The position numbers and the translations under genes were made by a program. From Bin55 sp028819195 (GTDB taxonomy: Bacteria; Pseudomonadota; Gammaproteobacteria; Pseudomonadales; Azotimanducaceae), in contig JAPPMF010000009.1 in NCBI GenBank assembly GCA_028819195.1, positions 310,001-374,000 of the forward strand: a DNA stretch of 64,000 nt. Reading direction: 5' to 3'. Shown here one piece after another: positions 35,138 to 45,321 of the stretch. A model generated the notes under the pieces. The model was not told the DNA's origin. It searched no databases and worked only from the letters and a program-made list of their open reading frames with translations. Numbering within the stretch: the first letter of the stretch is position 1; each line of letters opens with the position of its first letter.

Positions 35138-35898
35138 AATTTAGTTCCTTTACTAAGTGAAATTGAAAGTTGTCGTCGTATTTTACGAAACCTAGAAGCC
35201 ACAACTGAGTAAGATTTATGTAAAAATTTTGAAGGGGTCTCAAGTATTTACTTACAAATTACTTTCTTTATCGCTGAATCAAGAAAACACTGCAGCACTA
35301 GCGTTTACAGATTGATGAAAGGCGGATTGTGCGCTAAGTGGCGAGTGTTGCTATGAGCAGCGATTCTCGAGGGGGACGGTTACAACGATCTTGAATGAAA
35401 CTCAATTTGTCCCGTCGTGCATAAGACAGTTAATTCGCGTTTGTTCTGGCGGAACAACAAACGGAGACCCAATTATTGTCGGTTTCAGATCTGAGATAAT
35501 TTCTTACTGTGGACCTGAATCAGACCAGGGCCGTACCAAACTTACATTTCCTACCGGCGATGGAATAAATTCTTGTTGTTAAGGTATAACTAAAAAGGAA
35601 CCAGGAAACGCAAACCGTTAATGCTTCATCTATGTATTCAAGTTCCCCCGTTTTCCATGTTGTAGGGGGACGGCTCAAAGCAAACTAAATGCAAACATTT
35701 GTTAGATTCGATGTGTACATAAATTTCTTTTAAAATACCAAAATCTTCCCTGTATTTTTTCTGCTGTTCGCTTTTGATATGTAAGATATACCATTAAATC
35801 CAAAGCACCAGAGACAACTTGAACCCTGACAAACTTGGTCGATGTTAAAGTTGCTCACATTCCTAGTTCACCTGAGTAAAAAGAACTGATACATCCAT
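35138..35898. other. 761-bp non-coding gap before mreB
   Basis: It should contain the promoter of the minus-strand barrel gene and the promoter and leader of mreBCD. A 63-codon plus-strand ORF at 35391-35582 starts with TTG, has no ribosome site and looks like chance. TCCCCC (35644-35649) and GGGGGA (35665-35670) form an inverted repeat with a 15-nt loop and no T-tract. The last 200 bp before mreB are AT-rich, as expected of a promoter. Confidence 0.4.
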
Positions 35899-36918
35899 AT
35901 GTTTAAAGCAATCCGCGGACTATTCTCACCAGACATGGCTATCGATCTAGGTACAGCTAATACTTTGATTTTTGTCAGAAATAAAGGTATTGTTCTCAAC
36001 GAACCTTCTGTGGTCGCGATGAAAGTCAAAGATAACACGATTATGGCGCTGGGTGCTAAAGCGCGGACTATGCTAGGTCGAACTCCCGAAGCTATTAACG
36101 TAGTACGACCGATGAAAGACGGTCAAATCGCCGATTTTCGAGCTACGACGGTCATGCTCCGACATTTCATAGAAAAGTCGATCGGTGGTAACTTTTTCAC
36201 AAGGAGTCCTAGAGTATTGATATGTATGCCATGTCAGTCAACGGAGGTTGAAAAAAAGGCGATCACTGATACAGTTTCTGGCGCCGGTGCTCGAGAAGTA
36301 TTTCTGATTGAAGAACCATTGGCAGCAGCAGTTGGCGCCGATTTAAATATTCAAGAGCCGCATGGTACAATGGTGGTGGATATTGGTGGTGGTACTTCTG
36401 ATATTGCGATTATGGCCTTAAGTGGCGTAGTAGTTTCTGAGAGCGTACGGATTGGTGGCGATGAATTGAATAATTCCGTAGTGCAATACGTTCGTCAAAA
36501 AGAAGGGTGTGTAATTGGAGAAACAACCGCCGAACAGATAAAAATCAAGATTGGTACCGCCATGGCCGTCAATGATGTAGAAGAACTGACGGTCGTCGGT
36601 CACGACTTAGCCTTAGGAGTCCCTCGCACGTTCACGCTTACTAGCGACAATATGGTCGACGCCCTGAGTACCGCCACTGCCAAGATCATCGAACCCGTTA
36701 AATCTGCGCTACAACGTTGTCCACCAGAATTGGCTTCAGACATCGCTAATAGCGGTATCATGCTCACCGGGGGCGGTGCGTTACTGAACGGATTAGATGA
36801 ATTGATGAAACTGGAGACTGGGTTACCGGTGATGGTCGCGCAAGATCCTCTAGGGTGTGTTGTTAAGGGGTGCGGCAAGATATTGGATATGGATTACATG
36901 GAGCACTTGTTGATGTGA
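35899..36918 (+). CDS. mreB: Rod-shape actin homologue MreB
   Basis: MreB forms membrane-bound filaments that guide lateral wall synthesis. The 339-aa protein starts MFKAIRGLFSPDMAIDLGTA, with phosphate-1 DLGTANTL, ICMPCQSTEVEKKAI, phosphate-2 VVDIGGGTSDIA and the adenosine motif MLTGGGALLNGLDE. The basic/hydrophobic N-terminus fits an amphipathic membrane helix. It is the first gene of mreBCD. Its presence predicts a rod-shaped cell. Confidence 0.98.
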   Translation: MFKAIRGLFSPDMAIDLGTANTLIFVRNKGIVLNEPSVVAMKVKDNTIMALGAKARTMLGRTPEAINVVRPMKDGQIADFRATTVMLRHFIEKSIGGNFFTRSPRVLICMPCQSTEVEKKAITDTVSGAGAREVFLIEEPLAAAVGADLNIQEPHGTMVVDIGGGTSDIAIMALSGVVVSESVRIGGDELNNSVVQYVRQKEGCVIGETTAEQIKIKIGTAMAVNDVEELTVVGHDLALGVPRTFTLTSDNMVDALSTATAKIIEPVKSALQRCPPELASDIANSGIMLTGGGALLNGLDELMKLETGLPVMVAQDPLGCVVKGCGKILDMDYMEHLLM

Positions 36919-37010
36919 AGCTAGTTCACATGACATGACTTCGCTCTGATCGGAAGTTCTAAGCTAGTTAAATATCGAAACCTCATAACTATCCCTAGGC
37001 TAGATCCACA

Positions 37011-37853
37011 ATGTTGAGTTCGAGAAGAGGGGCCAATCAACTCCCTACTTATCTGATACTTTGTATCGTTTGCTGCCTGCTTTTTGTCCTTGAAATTTTT
37101 TTTACAATTCCACAAACACCTCGTCACATAATTACCTGGGCAACCTCGAATTTAGCTTCGATTGTCAATCTTCCTAGCACCGGTGTTGATGCCGTCTCGA
37201 ATTACATAACGGATCGCGAAGTGGTTCTGCAACACCTAAATGATCTGGAACGTGAAAATGTTGAACTTAAGGTTCAGAACCAGCGAATTCAGTCTCTCGA
37301 ACAAAAAAACAGCGAACTGCGTTCTCTACTCGAGATTTATTCGTCTGATGATCGTTTCGATTTCATTGTTGCCGAACTTAGGTCGAAGATTCAAACTCAC
37401 TCTCGAGACGAGGTATATCTAAACCAGGGAAGTACCGATGGGGTTGAACCGGGTAGAGCTGTCATTGATGTTTCAGGAATATATGGCCAGGTCGTTGAAG
37501 TACAACCCTTCCTAAGTCGTATAGTTCGAATTACCGATCAGCGTATCGCGATTCCAGCCCGGGTACAGCGATCAGGTTTAAATGTTGTTTTGTCGGGTGT
37601 TGGGGATGGTCGACACTTGGCGATGGAGTACGCTACGGTAACGTGGGATGTCAAGGAAGACGATGTGATTGTAGCGTCGGGTTTAGGCGGCGTGTACCCG
37701 GCTGGTTATCCGATTGGTGTGGTAACATCAATACGACACGAAGAAACGGGCGTTGAAGCAACGGTAATTGTGGAACCCTCTGCACAAATTGACCGTCGCC
37801 GATGGTTGCTCATCCTAATGAAGGAAACGAATACTGAAACTACCCAAGAATAA
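37011..37853 (+). CDS. mreC: Rod-shape-determining protein MreC
   Basis: MreC is a bitopic inner-membrane protein of the elongasome. The 280-aa protein has one N-terminal TM helix (about residues 13-33), a periplasmic coiled coil (HLNDLERENVELK to NSELRSLLE) and a beta-rich domain with NQGSTDGVEPGRAVID, GIYGQVVEV and VASGLGGVYPAGYPIG, the family signatures. A 92-bp gap follows mreB. Confidence 0.94.
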   Translation: MLSSRRGANQLPTYLILCIVCCLLFVLEIFFTIPQTPRHIITWATSNLASIVNLPSTGVDAVSNYITDREVVLQHLNDLERENVELKVQNQRIQSLEQKNSELRSLLEIYSSDDRFDFIVAELRSKIQTHSRDEVYLNQGSTDGVEPGRAVIDVSGIYGQVVEVQPFLSRIVRITDQRIAIPARVQRSGLNVVLSGVGDGRHLAMEYATVTWDVKEDDVIVASGLGGVYPAGYPIGVVTSIRHEETGVEATVIVEPSAQIDRRRWLLILMKETNTETTQE

Positions 37854-38346
37854 CCTCGGCTTTGGTATAGCGCTCGTCGTAGCTCTGCTCGTTTCCCTAG
37901 TGGAAATGCCTGAATTCGTCCCAGAGATTTTCGACCAATTCAATCCAAGTTTAGTGTTTTTGGTTTGTTATTATTTTGGTTTTCGAGAAGACATCAAAAT
38001 TTCATTAGTGTTACCATTCACCATCGGACTCATCGTGGATGTCCACTTCAATTTTCCAATCGGTCTCAACGCACTCCTTTTTTGTACTACTAGTTTTGTC
38101 GCTATGCTGATTCCTCCACAAGCGAAGAAAAACACATTGAAAAATCAACTGATTGGACTTGTTGCGTTGTTCATTCTTGTCGAAATCAGTCGTACACTTG
38201 GTTTAATCTTTTACTCTGAACATACAATAATTATTGATTACCGAAGTGCAATCTTGTCGGTACTCGCTACGCTAGTGACGTGGTTTATCGTAAATTTTGT
38301 TCTTGAACGTTGGATCTATAAGGATCCTTCAAATATTTCCTTTTAA
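37834..38346 (+). CDS. mreD: Rod-shape-determining protein MreD, probable non-AUG start
   Basis: MreD is a five-to-six-TM partner of MreC. The first conventional start, GTG 37900, would cut into the first membrane helix. In the same frame upstream the sequence reads KLPKNNLGFGIALVVALLVS, a good N-terminal helix aligned with E. coli MreD, and the frame is closed by TGA at 37818. The only plausible initiation codons are CTG at 37834 or ATA at 37831. AAGGAA at 37821-37826 lies 7 bp before the CTG. From CTG the protein is 170 aa (E. coli 162) and overlaps mreC by 20 bp. Confidence 0.7.
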   Translation: MKLPKNNLGFGIALVVALLVSLVEMPEFVPEIFDQFNPSLVFLVCYYFGFREDIKISLVLPFTIGLIVDVHFNFPIGLNALLFCTTSFVAMLIPPQAKKNTLKNQLIGLVALFILVEISRTLGLIFYSEHTIIIDYRSAILSVLATLVTWFIVNFVLERWIYKDPSNISF

Positions 38347-38445
38347 ACCAATGGTATGGGTTAGATTAGTTTGAGTCGTGAAGTCAATCTCAGCTAGTAT
38401 CGCAAATAACGAGATTCGGTCCGCATTCTCGCGCCCTAGATAGTT

Positions 38446-41400
38446 ATGAAAACCTTTGTCCGCATGACTGGTCTTTGCGTCGTTGTTGTCGTTGTATTGT
38501 TTGCGGTGATCATCAATGTAGCTCGGATCGTTTCGATATTTGCACCTAATTTTGTCGATTCGATCAACCGTCATTTCGAACAGTCGGATATCACTATATC
38601 CGGCCTAACCGTTCGTTGGTCAGGTTTCGATCCTATTATTGAATTGGACAGCATCCAGCATCCACATTTTTCAATCAACGATATCAAAGCCGAAGTTGAT
38701 CTGTTTAGAAGTATTGCGCGTAACCAACTAGTGTTTGGAGTCGTTCACATCGAATCGCTGGATGTGCAACCTCCACAAGATTCGCACGATTGTTCGCTAG
38801 ATTCTCCTTCATTCAGCTCAGGTCTTGATTTCGGGGCATTCGCGATGCTTTTAGAAAGTAGGACAGTTGACGTTCAGTTTGGTAGTTCAATACACTGCCG
38901 AGAACGAGAATACAAACATATCGGAACTTTACACAAACGAACAGTCGGTTCTCGGGTCGAGGTTAATTTAGTAGTAACACAAATCAGTGATTGTGATGAT
39001 TGTGCCATCAAACTAAGTTACGTTCAATATGCTTCCGGTTTGCTTTCCAGAAAGGTCGACAGGGAACTCGACGTCTCAGTTAACGAGTTTCCTCTGTTAC
39101 CTTACCTTTTTGGATTTGATTTTCTCAATGAATTACTCGTCGATTTAGAACTTAGGTGGCGTTCCACCAACGATACGGGTGTTGGTAAAGCGAAAATTGC
39201 AATCGTCCCCCAAACAGTCGGTGACCAAGGTAGCCCAACTTCGCTGGTAGCCAAAGTACAAACCAATTGTCTTCATGATCATTGTCAGAGTGAACTGGCT
39301 AGCTCTTTGATGAATAGTAAGTTGGAATTGGTTAGCGTCATTCCATCGATTTTCTTTCACTTCGATACACAACGTCAACACTTGCTAGGTAGGAGTGGAT
39401 CTGTACCGTTGAGTCTAGTAACCGAGATTTTGGACTCATTTGGTAAACCGGACACTGAAATTCATCGCTGGACAAACTCACTATCACCTAAAGGCACCAT
39501 AGACCAATTTCATGTATTGATGGATCAGGAAGGATTTGCTTACCGCGCTTTTGTGAATGACTTTTTTCTAAACAGTTTTAGTAATATTCCGATGATTTCA
39601 ACAGAACGAGTTGAAATAGTAGGTTTTAACCAAGTTCATATCTTTAATGTCGTTGATAGTCCAACAGATCTTACTTTAACTCGTTGGTTTACAGACCCGT
39701 GGTCGTTTGCTACCACAAATCTTACGGGAGTAATGGAATTTGGCGAGGAGGCTTTAGCGTTAATGACGACTGGTAACGCCATGTCATCGAACGGGGATAA
39801 AGTTTCGGTTAGTTTTGGACTTAGGCATGAGTTTTGGCGAGCGACAACTGATTTTGGTACGATTGTTGAACTATCTTCAACTACGGTTGATCAACTTGCT
39901 AATTATTTACCAAACACCTTACCGGAGACCGTCTTTCGGTATATACAAAATTCTTTGAAACAAGGTGGATTGTCTGATGTCGCGTTCACGATACACCGTT
40001 CTAATGCAAATCTCAACCGGGCTCAAGTATTGAGTTACGGGGTTCAGGGTGTTTTTGAAGAACTTGATATGCACTACTATCTCGATTGGCCACCGCTCTT
40101 CGACGCTTCAGGAACGATATCTCTTAACCAGGACGCCATACGTGCTCAGCTACGAGCTGGTGAATTAGGGTTCAATTTATTGGATTCAACTGAGCTCTAT
40201 TTCCCATTTGCGGAATCTGTAGTTCACTTATCAGTACACTCGGATACTTCTGCAGAACACCTGTTAAATCTGCTTAATGCATTAGAACTGCACGATTCAA
40301 AATTGTTCGATTGGTCAGATATTACCGGTGCCGGAAGTGTAAGCGTTGAAGCAAACTTAGATATACCTATTGGTGATACGAATCCAACACCATTTACTTG
40401 TGATATTGTTACAGTTTTATCGGACGTAACGCTGACACATGAGCCTTTGAGCTTAACTTTAACCGAGTTAACAGGAGACCTGGAGTTCACTTCTCCTAAT
40501 TCATTAAGCAGTGGTTTACTGAGTGCAAAGTTTTTTGATCAACCTATTTCATTGCATCTTCGACCAAGTGAGAATCCCACCGAAGCAGTTAGTACACACG
40601 TAGACTTTAGATCTAGTTTGACTCCGGCTACCGTTTCCCATTTTCTCGGACCAGTATTCGGCAAGATGGTTACAGGCGAGACTGAAGTTTATGGATATTT
40701 TGAAACGACGATTCAAGCAGATGCATCCTCCAGAGTTGTACTTGAATCGGATCTTCAAGGAATGGGCGTACAGTTACCGTTACCCATTGGTAAACTTAAA
40801 GAAGAGTCCAAACCAACGACAGTCGATATATTACTCCATGAAACACCAATTTTCGAAGTACACTCGGGAGAACTGCGCGCACATATCACGAGCGACGAGT
40901 TGGGTTCATTAAAGGGAAAAATTGGTTTCAATGTGGATCCTATCGACCTCGAACTCGCAGAATATGATTGGGTTATTGCAGGAGAAATTGACCGGCTGGA
41001 TTTATCGACATTACAGTTAAACGATACTGGCACCGATGACTTTCCCTTAGTTCGGATTCAAGAGCTAAAAATCGTCGACTTACTTAATCCCTCTTTTCCT
41101 CTGACCAATAGCACGATGTTTGGTGAGTTATCGAGCGCCACAGTACAGCTAACGTTACATTCGGATGAATTGGATGCCACATTGTCGAAGAAGCAAGATG
41201 AACGCCTAAACCTATCGATCAGTAAGTTTCACCACGAAAAACGTGACACGGTCAGTTCAAAACCTATCGTTTATTCACAACTAGTCAACTGGATTCCTTC
41301 AATGGATGTGGTCGTTGAACAAATACTGCATGTCGACGAACAAGGACAGCAAATTGACTTTGGCACTTGGTCGGGTTCGGTGGAAGTGCGTAACCAGAGT

Positions 41401-42213
41401 ATTGTTGTAACAGACTTGACTGCAACAATTCAAAACTTAAACATAAAACCACTAGACAGTCAAAGTGAAGTCTTGGTATGGGATACGAACCATGGAACAA
41501 CCACATTTTCAGGCGTTTTATTCGGTGAAAACTTGATCGATTCATTACAACAGTTTGAAATTGACGGTGAAGTCGAGAGCAGAAATTTTGAAATAAAAAC
41601 CGATATCGAATGGCAAGGCTCGCCTTTCGATTTCAAGTCACTACACGTCAATGGCACTCTAGAAGCCAAAATCGAACGAGGAAGATTCGCTGAGGCGGAT
41701 GTTGGTATTGGAGCTAGACGAATTACGAGTTTACTCAATATCGCACCAATCATTCAGCAGTTGCGAGTTGACTTTAGGAATCTGTTCCAGGAAGGATTCA
41801 TATTTGATCGCGTATTCCTTAAAGCTTATGTCGACGAAGCTGTGATCAGTGTATCCAATGAGACTCCATTCGAAATTGAGAGTAGAAGTTCGGATATCTT
41901 GTTTAGTGGTACGGTAAACTTTGATACTCAAGCTGTCCAGGGAGAAATCGTCGTCCGACTCCCCCTGTCTGGAAGTCTGCCTTTTTATGTAGCTATCGTC
42001 ACTGGCAATCCGACGCTGGTTTTAGGAACCTGGTTGGGTAAGACGGTATTCGCGGACCAAATCGACAGAATTGCGAGCCATAAGTACCGGGTATCTGGGA
42101 CAATCGATAATCCGTATGTGGAATTCGTCGGATTATTTACAGATGAACTCTCGAGTGTGGAAAATGTAACCCCCAACGACACTTCAGAATCTGCAACGGA
42201 GGAGGAAAATTAA
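38446..42213 (+). CDS. yhdP: YhdP family AsmA-like envelope protein
   Basis: YhdP is a long bridge-like protein implicated in phospholipid transport between inner and outer membranes. The 1255-aa protein has an N-terminal TM anchor (about residues 8-32) and then a very long beta-rich periplasmic region with repeated amphipathic strands. The C-terminal part (LLNIAPIIQQLRVDF, FDRVFLKAYV, VVRLPLSGSLPFYVAIVTGNP) is characteristic of the family. Length matches E. coli YhdP. The stop overlaps the tldD ATG by 1 bp. Confidence 0.9.
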   Translation: MKTFVRMTGLCVVVVVVLFAVIINVARIVSIFAPNFVDSINRHFEQSDITISGLTVRWSGFDPIIELDSIQHPHFSINDIKAEVDLFRSIARNQLVFGVVHIESLDVQPPQDSHDCSLDSPSFSSGLDFGAFAMLLESRTVDVQFGSSIHCREREYKHIGTLHKRTVGSRVEVNLVVTQISDCDDCAIKLSYVQYASGLLSRKVDRELDVSVNEFPLLPYLFGFDFLNELLVDLELRWRSTNDTGVGKAKIAIVPQTVGDQGSPTSLVAKVQTNCLHDHCQSELASSLMNSKLELVSVIPSIFFHFDTQRQHLLGRSGSVPLSLVTEILDSFGKPDTEIHRWTNSLSPKGTIDQFHVLMDQEGFAYRAFVNDFFLNSFSNIPMISTERVEIVGFNQVHIFNVVDSPTDLTLTRWFTDPWSFATTNLTGVMEFGEEALALMTTGNAMSSNGDKVSVSFGLRHEFWRATTDFGTIVELSSTTVDQLANYLPNTLPETVFRYIQNSLKQGGLSDVAFTIHRSNANLNRAQVLSYGVQGVFEELDMHYYLDWPPLFDASGTISLNQDAIRAQLRAGELGFNLLDSTELYFPFAESVVHLSVHSDTSAEHLLNLLNALELHDSKLFDWSDITGAGSVSVEANLDIPIGDTNPTPFTCDIVTVLSDVTLTHEPLSLTLTELTGDLEFTSPNSLSSGLLSAKFFDQPISLHLRPSENPTEAVSTHVDFRSSLTPATVSHFLGPVFGKMVTGETEVYGYFETTIQADASSRVVLESDLQGMGVQLPLPIGKLKEESKPTTVDILLHETPIFEVHSGELRAHITSDELGSLKGKIGFNVDPIDLELAEYDWVIAGEIDRLDLSTLQLNDTGTDDFPLVRIQELKIVDLLNPSFPLTNSTMFGELSSATVQLTLHSDELDATLSKKQDERLNLSISKFHHEKRDTVSSKPIVYSQLVNWIPSMDVVVEQILHVDEQGQQIDFGTWSGSVEVRNQSIVVTDLTATIQNLNIKPLDSQSEVLVWDTNHGTTTFSGVLFGENLIDSLQQFEIDGEVESRNFEIKTDIEWQGSPFDFKSLHVNGTLEAKIERGRFAEADVGIGARRITSLLNIAPIIQQLRVDFRNLFQEGFIFDRVFLKAYVDEAVISVSNETPFEIESRSSDILFSGTVNFDTQAVQGEIVVRLPLSGSLPFYVAIVTGNPTLVLGTWLGKTVFADQIDRIASHKYRVSGTIDNPYVEFVGLFTDELSSVENVTPNDTSESATEEEN

Positions 42214-43658
42214 TGAGTCGTGATAGCACGAATGTAGCCAAACAGAGCTTACTAGCTACTGGCGATATCAGCGAACAACAGCTCGAACGGATGATGTCAG
42301 GAATGATGTCGCGGCAAATTGACCGCGGTGAACTCTTTTTTCAATGTATCCGAAACGAAAATTGGTCGCTTGAGGAAGGACTCGTGAAGAATGCTGGCTA
42401 TTCACTATCTAAAGGAATTGGAGCGCGTGCGATTTGTGGCGAAAAAAGTGGTTTTGCGTATGCTGACGATATTCAGATGGGTACCTTGGAACAGACTGCA
42501 GGTGCGGCTCGTTCTATTGCTAAATTAGGACTGGAACAACGGACTCAAATCCCGACTACAACTCCGATACCGTCGTTTTATGACAATGCTGATCCGATTA
42601 GCAGTGTTTCGCAGGACAACAAAGTAGCGCTGTTATCGCGCATCGATGCATTCACACGAGCACTCGACCCACGAGTGGTGGAAGTATCGGTATCCATTGT
42701 CGCGAATCACGAGACAACCTACGTTTGCTCAAGTGATGGGACTAATCGCGGCGATGTGCGCCCGTTAGTCCGTTTCGGAGTATCTGTTGTAGTTGAAAAA
42801 GACGGGCGACGGGAACGAGGTAGTTTCGGTGGTGGTGGAAGACATGGGTTATCCTGGTTATACGAAAATGACACGGCGGAAGATTTCGCACGCGAAGCGG
42901 TGCGTCAGGCGCTCGTTAACTTAGACGCAATCGATGCTCCAGCTGGACCAATGACCGTCGTTTTGGGTCCGGGTTGGCCTGGCGTATTGCTACATGAAGC
43001 TGTCGGGCATGGACTAGAAGGCGATTTTAATAGAAAAGGTACTTCTGCTTTCTCTAATCGGATTGGTGAACAGGTAGCTTCACCACTGTGTACTGTGATT
43101 GACGACGCTACGTTTCCAAATCGTCGGGGCTCACTCACGATGGACGACGAAGGAACCCCTGGACAACGCACAATCTTAATTGAAAATGGTATCTTGAAAG
43201 GATATATGCAGGATAAACTTAATGCGAGTCTGATGGGGACAACTAGTACTGGTAACGGGCGCCGTGAATCTTACGCGCATCCACCTATGCCGCGTATGAC
43301 AAATACCTTTATGTTAGCTGGGAATAGCGACCCAGAAGAGATCATTCGCAGTGTCGATCGCGGGATTTTCGCGGTATCGTTTGGTGGTGGTCAAGTTGAT
43401 ATTACTTCTGGACAGTTTGTATTTTCGGCGACAGAGGCATACTTAATCGAAAACGGCAAGAAGATGGCGCCTATTCGGGGCGCAACTCTAATCGGTAATG
43501 GTCCAGACATCATGAATAAGGTGTCCATGGTTGGTAACGACTTGGCACTGGATACTGGTGTCGGTGTGTGCGGTAAGGAAGGACAAGGTGTGCCGGTTGG
43601 TGTCGGGCAACCAACTCTCAAGATCGACGAGATCACGGTAGGAGGTACTAGAGTATGA
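42213..43658 (+). CDS. tldD: Metalloprotease subunit TldD
   Basis: TldD is the zinc-protease half of the TldD/TldE heterodimer, which degrades unfolded peptides and matures some peptide products. The 481-aa protein carries the zinc motif HEAVGHGLEGD near residue 260, preceded by VVLGPGWPGVLL, and later MDDEGTPGQRTILIENG. The start ATG shares one base with the yhdP stop, and the 3' end overlaps tldE by 4 bp. Confidence 0.95.
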   Translation: MSRDSTNVAKQSLLATGDISEQQLERMMSGMMSRQIDRGELFFQCIRNENWSLEEGLVKNAGYSLSKGIGARAICGEKSGFAYADDIQMGTLEQTAGAARSIAKLGLEQRTQIPTTTPIPSFYDNADPISSVSQDNKVALLSRIDAFTRALDPRVVEVSVSIVANHETTYVCSSDGTNRGDVRPLVRFGVSVVVEKDGRRERGSFGGGGRHGLSWLYENDTAEDFAREAVRQALVNLDAIDAPAGPMTVVLGPGWPGVLLHEAVGHGLEGDFNRKGTSAFSNRIGEQVASPLCTVIDDATFPNRRGSLTMDDEGTPGQRTILIENGILKGYMQDKLNASLMGTTSTGNGRRESYAHPPMPRMTNTFMLAGNSDPEEIIRSVDRGIFAVSFGGGQVDITSGQFVFSATEAYLIENGKKMAPIRGATLIGNGPDIMNKVSMVGNDLALDTGVGVCGKEGQGVPVGVGQPTLKIDEITVGGTRV

Positions 43659-45034
43659 AACGTTCTGACTTGACATTAGACGACCGTAATGGAAACCCAA
43701 TTCCCCACACGTCTGAGAATGAGAACGCCCTGAAAACTTTTATCACTCAAATTTTAGATTTAGCGACGCAGGAAGGGGCAACGGCAGCAGAGGTCGCCGC
43801 ACGAGATGATGTAGGTCTGGATGTTAAAGTTCGCGAAGCGGACATTGAAACTGTCGAATTTTGCAACAATCGAGGATTTGAGATTTCAGTCTATGTCGAT
43901 CAAAGTTGTGGTCATGCAAGTACGACGGACATGGACGAGCGCTCGGTTAATGAAGCAGTTCAGACCGCTCTTGCCTTTGCTAAACACACTGCATCTGATC
44001 CGTGTAGTGGGTTAGCCGATGCGGATCGTTTAGCAAGTGAAATCCCTAATCTAGATTTATACCACCCCGAAGAGCTTGACGTTAGTGACGCACAAGCAGT
44101 CGCTCAAGAAATGGAAGCCGCGGCAATGGACTTCGATCCACGTATGTATAAATCTGATGGTGCGCGCGTGGGTGCCATTTCGGCATGTACTGCTTACGGT
44201 AATAGTTTAGGATTTCTACAGTCGTTTCGCTCTTCTTCCTACAATCGTATGATGGGGGTACTTGCCAAAGACGACAGAGGCATGCAATCGGCGTATTGGT
44301 ACACCTCATCTCGTATTCGCGACGACATGGATTCTCCTCAATCTGTTGGTATGACCGCAGCATCTCGGGCCGTACAGAAACTTTCTCCTCGTTCACTATC
44401 AACAGGTTCATATCCAATTCTTTTTGATAATTCTGTCGCGCCAGGATTGATTTCCCATCTAATGAGTGCGTTGTCTGGACGAAGTCAGTATTTGAAGTCT
44501 AGTTATTTGCTAGACTCTTTGGGGCAGACAGCCACTACACGAAATCTGACATTGAAAGAATACCCGCGATTGGTTCGTGCTGTAGGCAGTCGCGCGTTTG
44601 ATGCGGAAGGTGTCGCGACATACGACAAAGCATTTATCGAAGCGGGGGTTGTGAGAAATTACGTTTTGAACAGTTATTCCGGTCGAAAATTGAACATACC
44701 GACCACTGGAAATGCTTCTGGGGTCAACAATTTGACTGTTGAAGCCGCCTTTGAGCCACTTGCAAACATTTTGCGAAAAATGGGACGAGGTTTAGTCGTG
44801 AATTCTCTCATGGGTCAAGGAGTCAACATACTCACCGGAGATTACTCACGTGGTGCTTCTGGCTATTGGGTCGAGAATGGTGAATTTGCTTACGCAGTCG
44901 ACGAAGTAACAATTGCTGGTAAACTCGATGAAATGTTTAAGAATATAGTTGCCTTCGGTGACGATATTGAGAACAGAAGGAATATCCGGACCGGATCAAT
45001 TCTTGTTGAATCCATGACTGTTGCTGCACACTAA
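43655..45034 (+). CDS. tldE: TldE/PmbA subunit of the TldD/E protease
   Basis: TldE is the non-catalytic partner that shapes the active-site chamber. The 459-aa protein has AAEVAARDDVGLDVKVREAD, NNRGFEISVYV and GQGVNILTGDYSRGASGYWV, typical PmbA motifs, and lacks the HEXXXH zinc motif, as expected. It is adjacent to tldD, whereas E. coli keeps the two genes apart. It is convergent with the npr operon, 4 bp apart. Confidence 0.93.
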   Translation: MKRSDLTLDDRNGNPIPHTSENENALKTFITQILDLATQEGATAAEVAARDDVGLDVKVREADIETVEFCNNRGFEISVYVDQSCGHASTTDMDERSVNEAVQTALAFAKHTASDPCSGLADADRLASEIPNLDLYHPEELDVSDAQAVAQEMEAAAMDFDPRMYKSDGARVGAISACTAYGNSLGFLQSFRSSSYNRMMGVLAKDDRGMQSAYWYTSSRIRDDMDSPQSVGMTAASRAVQKLSPRSLSTGSYPILFDNSVAPGLISHLMSALSGRSQYLKSSYLLDSLGQTATTRNLTLKEYPRLVRAVGSRAFDAEGVATYDKAFIEAGVVRNYVLNSYSGRKLNIPTTGNASGVNNLTVEAAFEPLANILRKMGRGLVVNSLMGQGVNILTGDYSRGASGYWVENGEFAYAVDEVTIAGKLDEMFKNIVAFGDDIENRRNIRTGSILVESMTVAAH

Positions 45035-45038
45035 AGCA

Positions 45039-45311
45039 TTATTCTCCTTCGTCGAATCGGTTTTCAATCAGTGTACGGAGTGCGTGAAATGCGGCCTCCT
45101 CATCTTCACCCTCTACTTTGAGTAACAGCACGGTACCCTTTGACGCCGCAAGAGTCATGATGTGCATGATGCTCTTGGCGTTGACCAATTCGTTTTCGGT
45201 TGGACCTAGTTTAATAGAACTCGCGAATCGTTTAGCCAGTTGAACAAATTTTGAAGAAGCCCGGGCGTGTAATCCGAGTTTGTTGCCAATTGTTACCTTA
45301 CTCAGAATCAT
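45039..45311 (-). CDS. ptsO: Nitrogen-PTS phosphocarrier NPr (HPr-like)
   Basis: NPr carries phosphate from PtsP to PtsN. I start at the ATG at 45311 (90 aa): AAGGGA precedes it, and it numbers the phosphorylated His as His15 in GLHARASSK, as in HPr. A GTG 21 bp upstream is an alternative without a ribosome site. A regulatory-type Ser lies in NAKSIM. It is the last gene of the lpt-rpoN-ptsN operon. Confidence 0.93.
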   Translation of the reverse strand: MILSKVTIGNKLGLHARASSKFVQLAKRFASSIKLGPTENELVNAKSIMHIMTLAASKGTVLLLKVEGEDEEAAFHALRTLIENRFDEGE

Positions 45312-45321
45312 GCAGATTCCC

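Noticed and set aside
35391..35582. 63-codon plus-strand ORF upstream of mreB
   Set aside because: TTG start without ribosome site, no recognisable domain, and no neighbours that support it.
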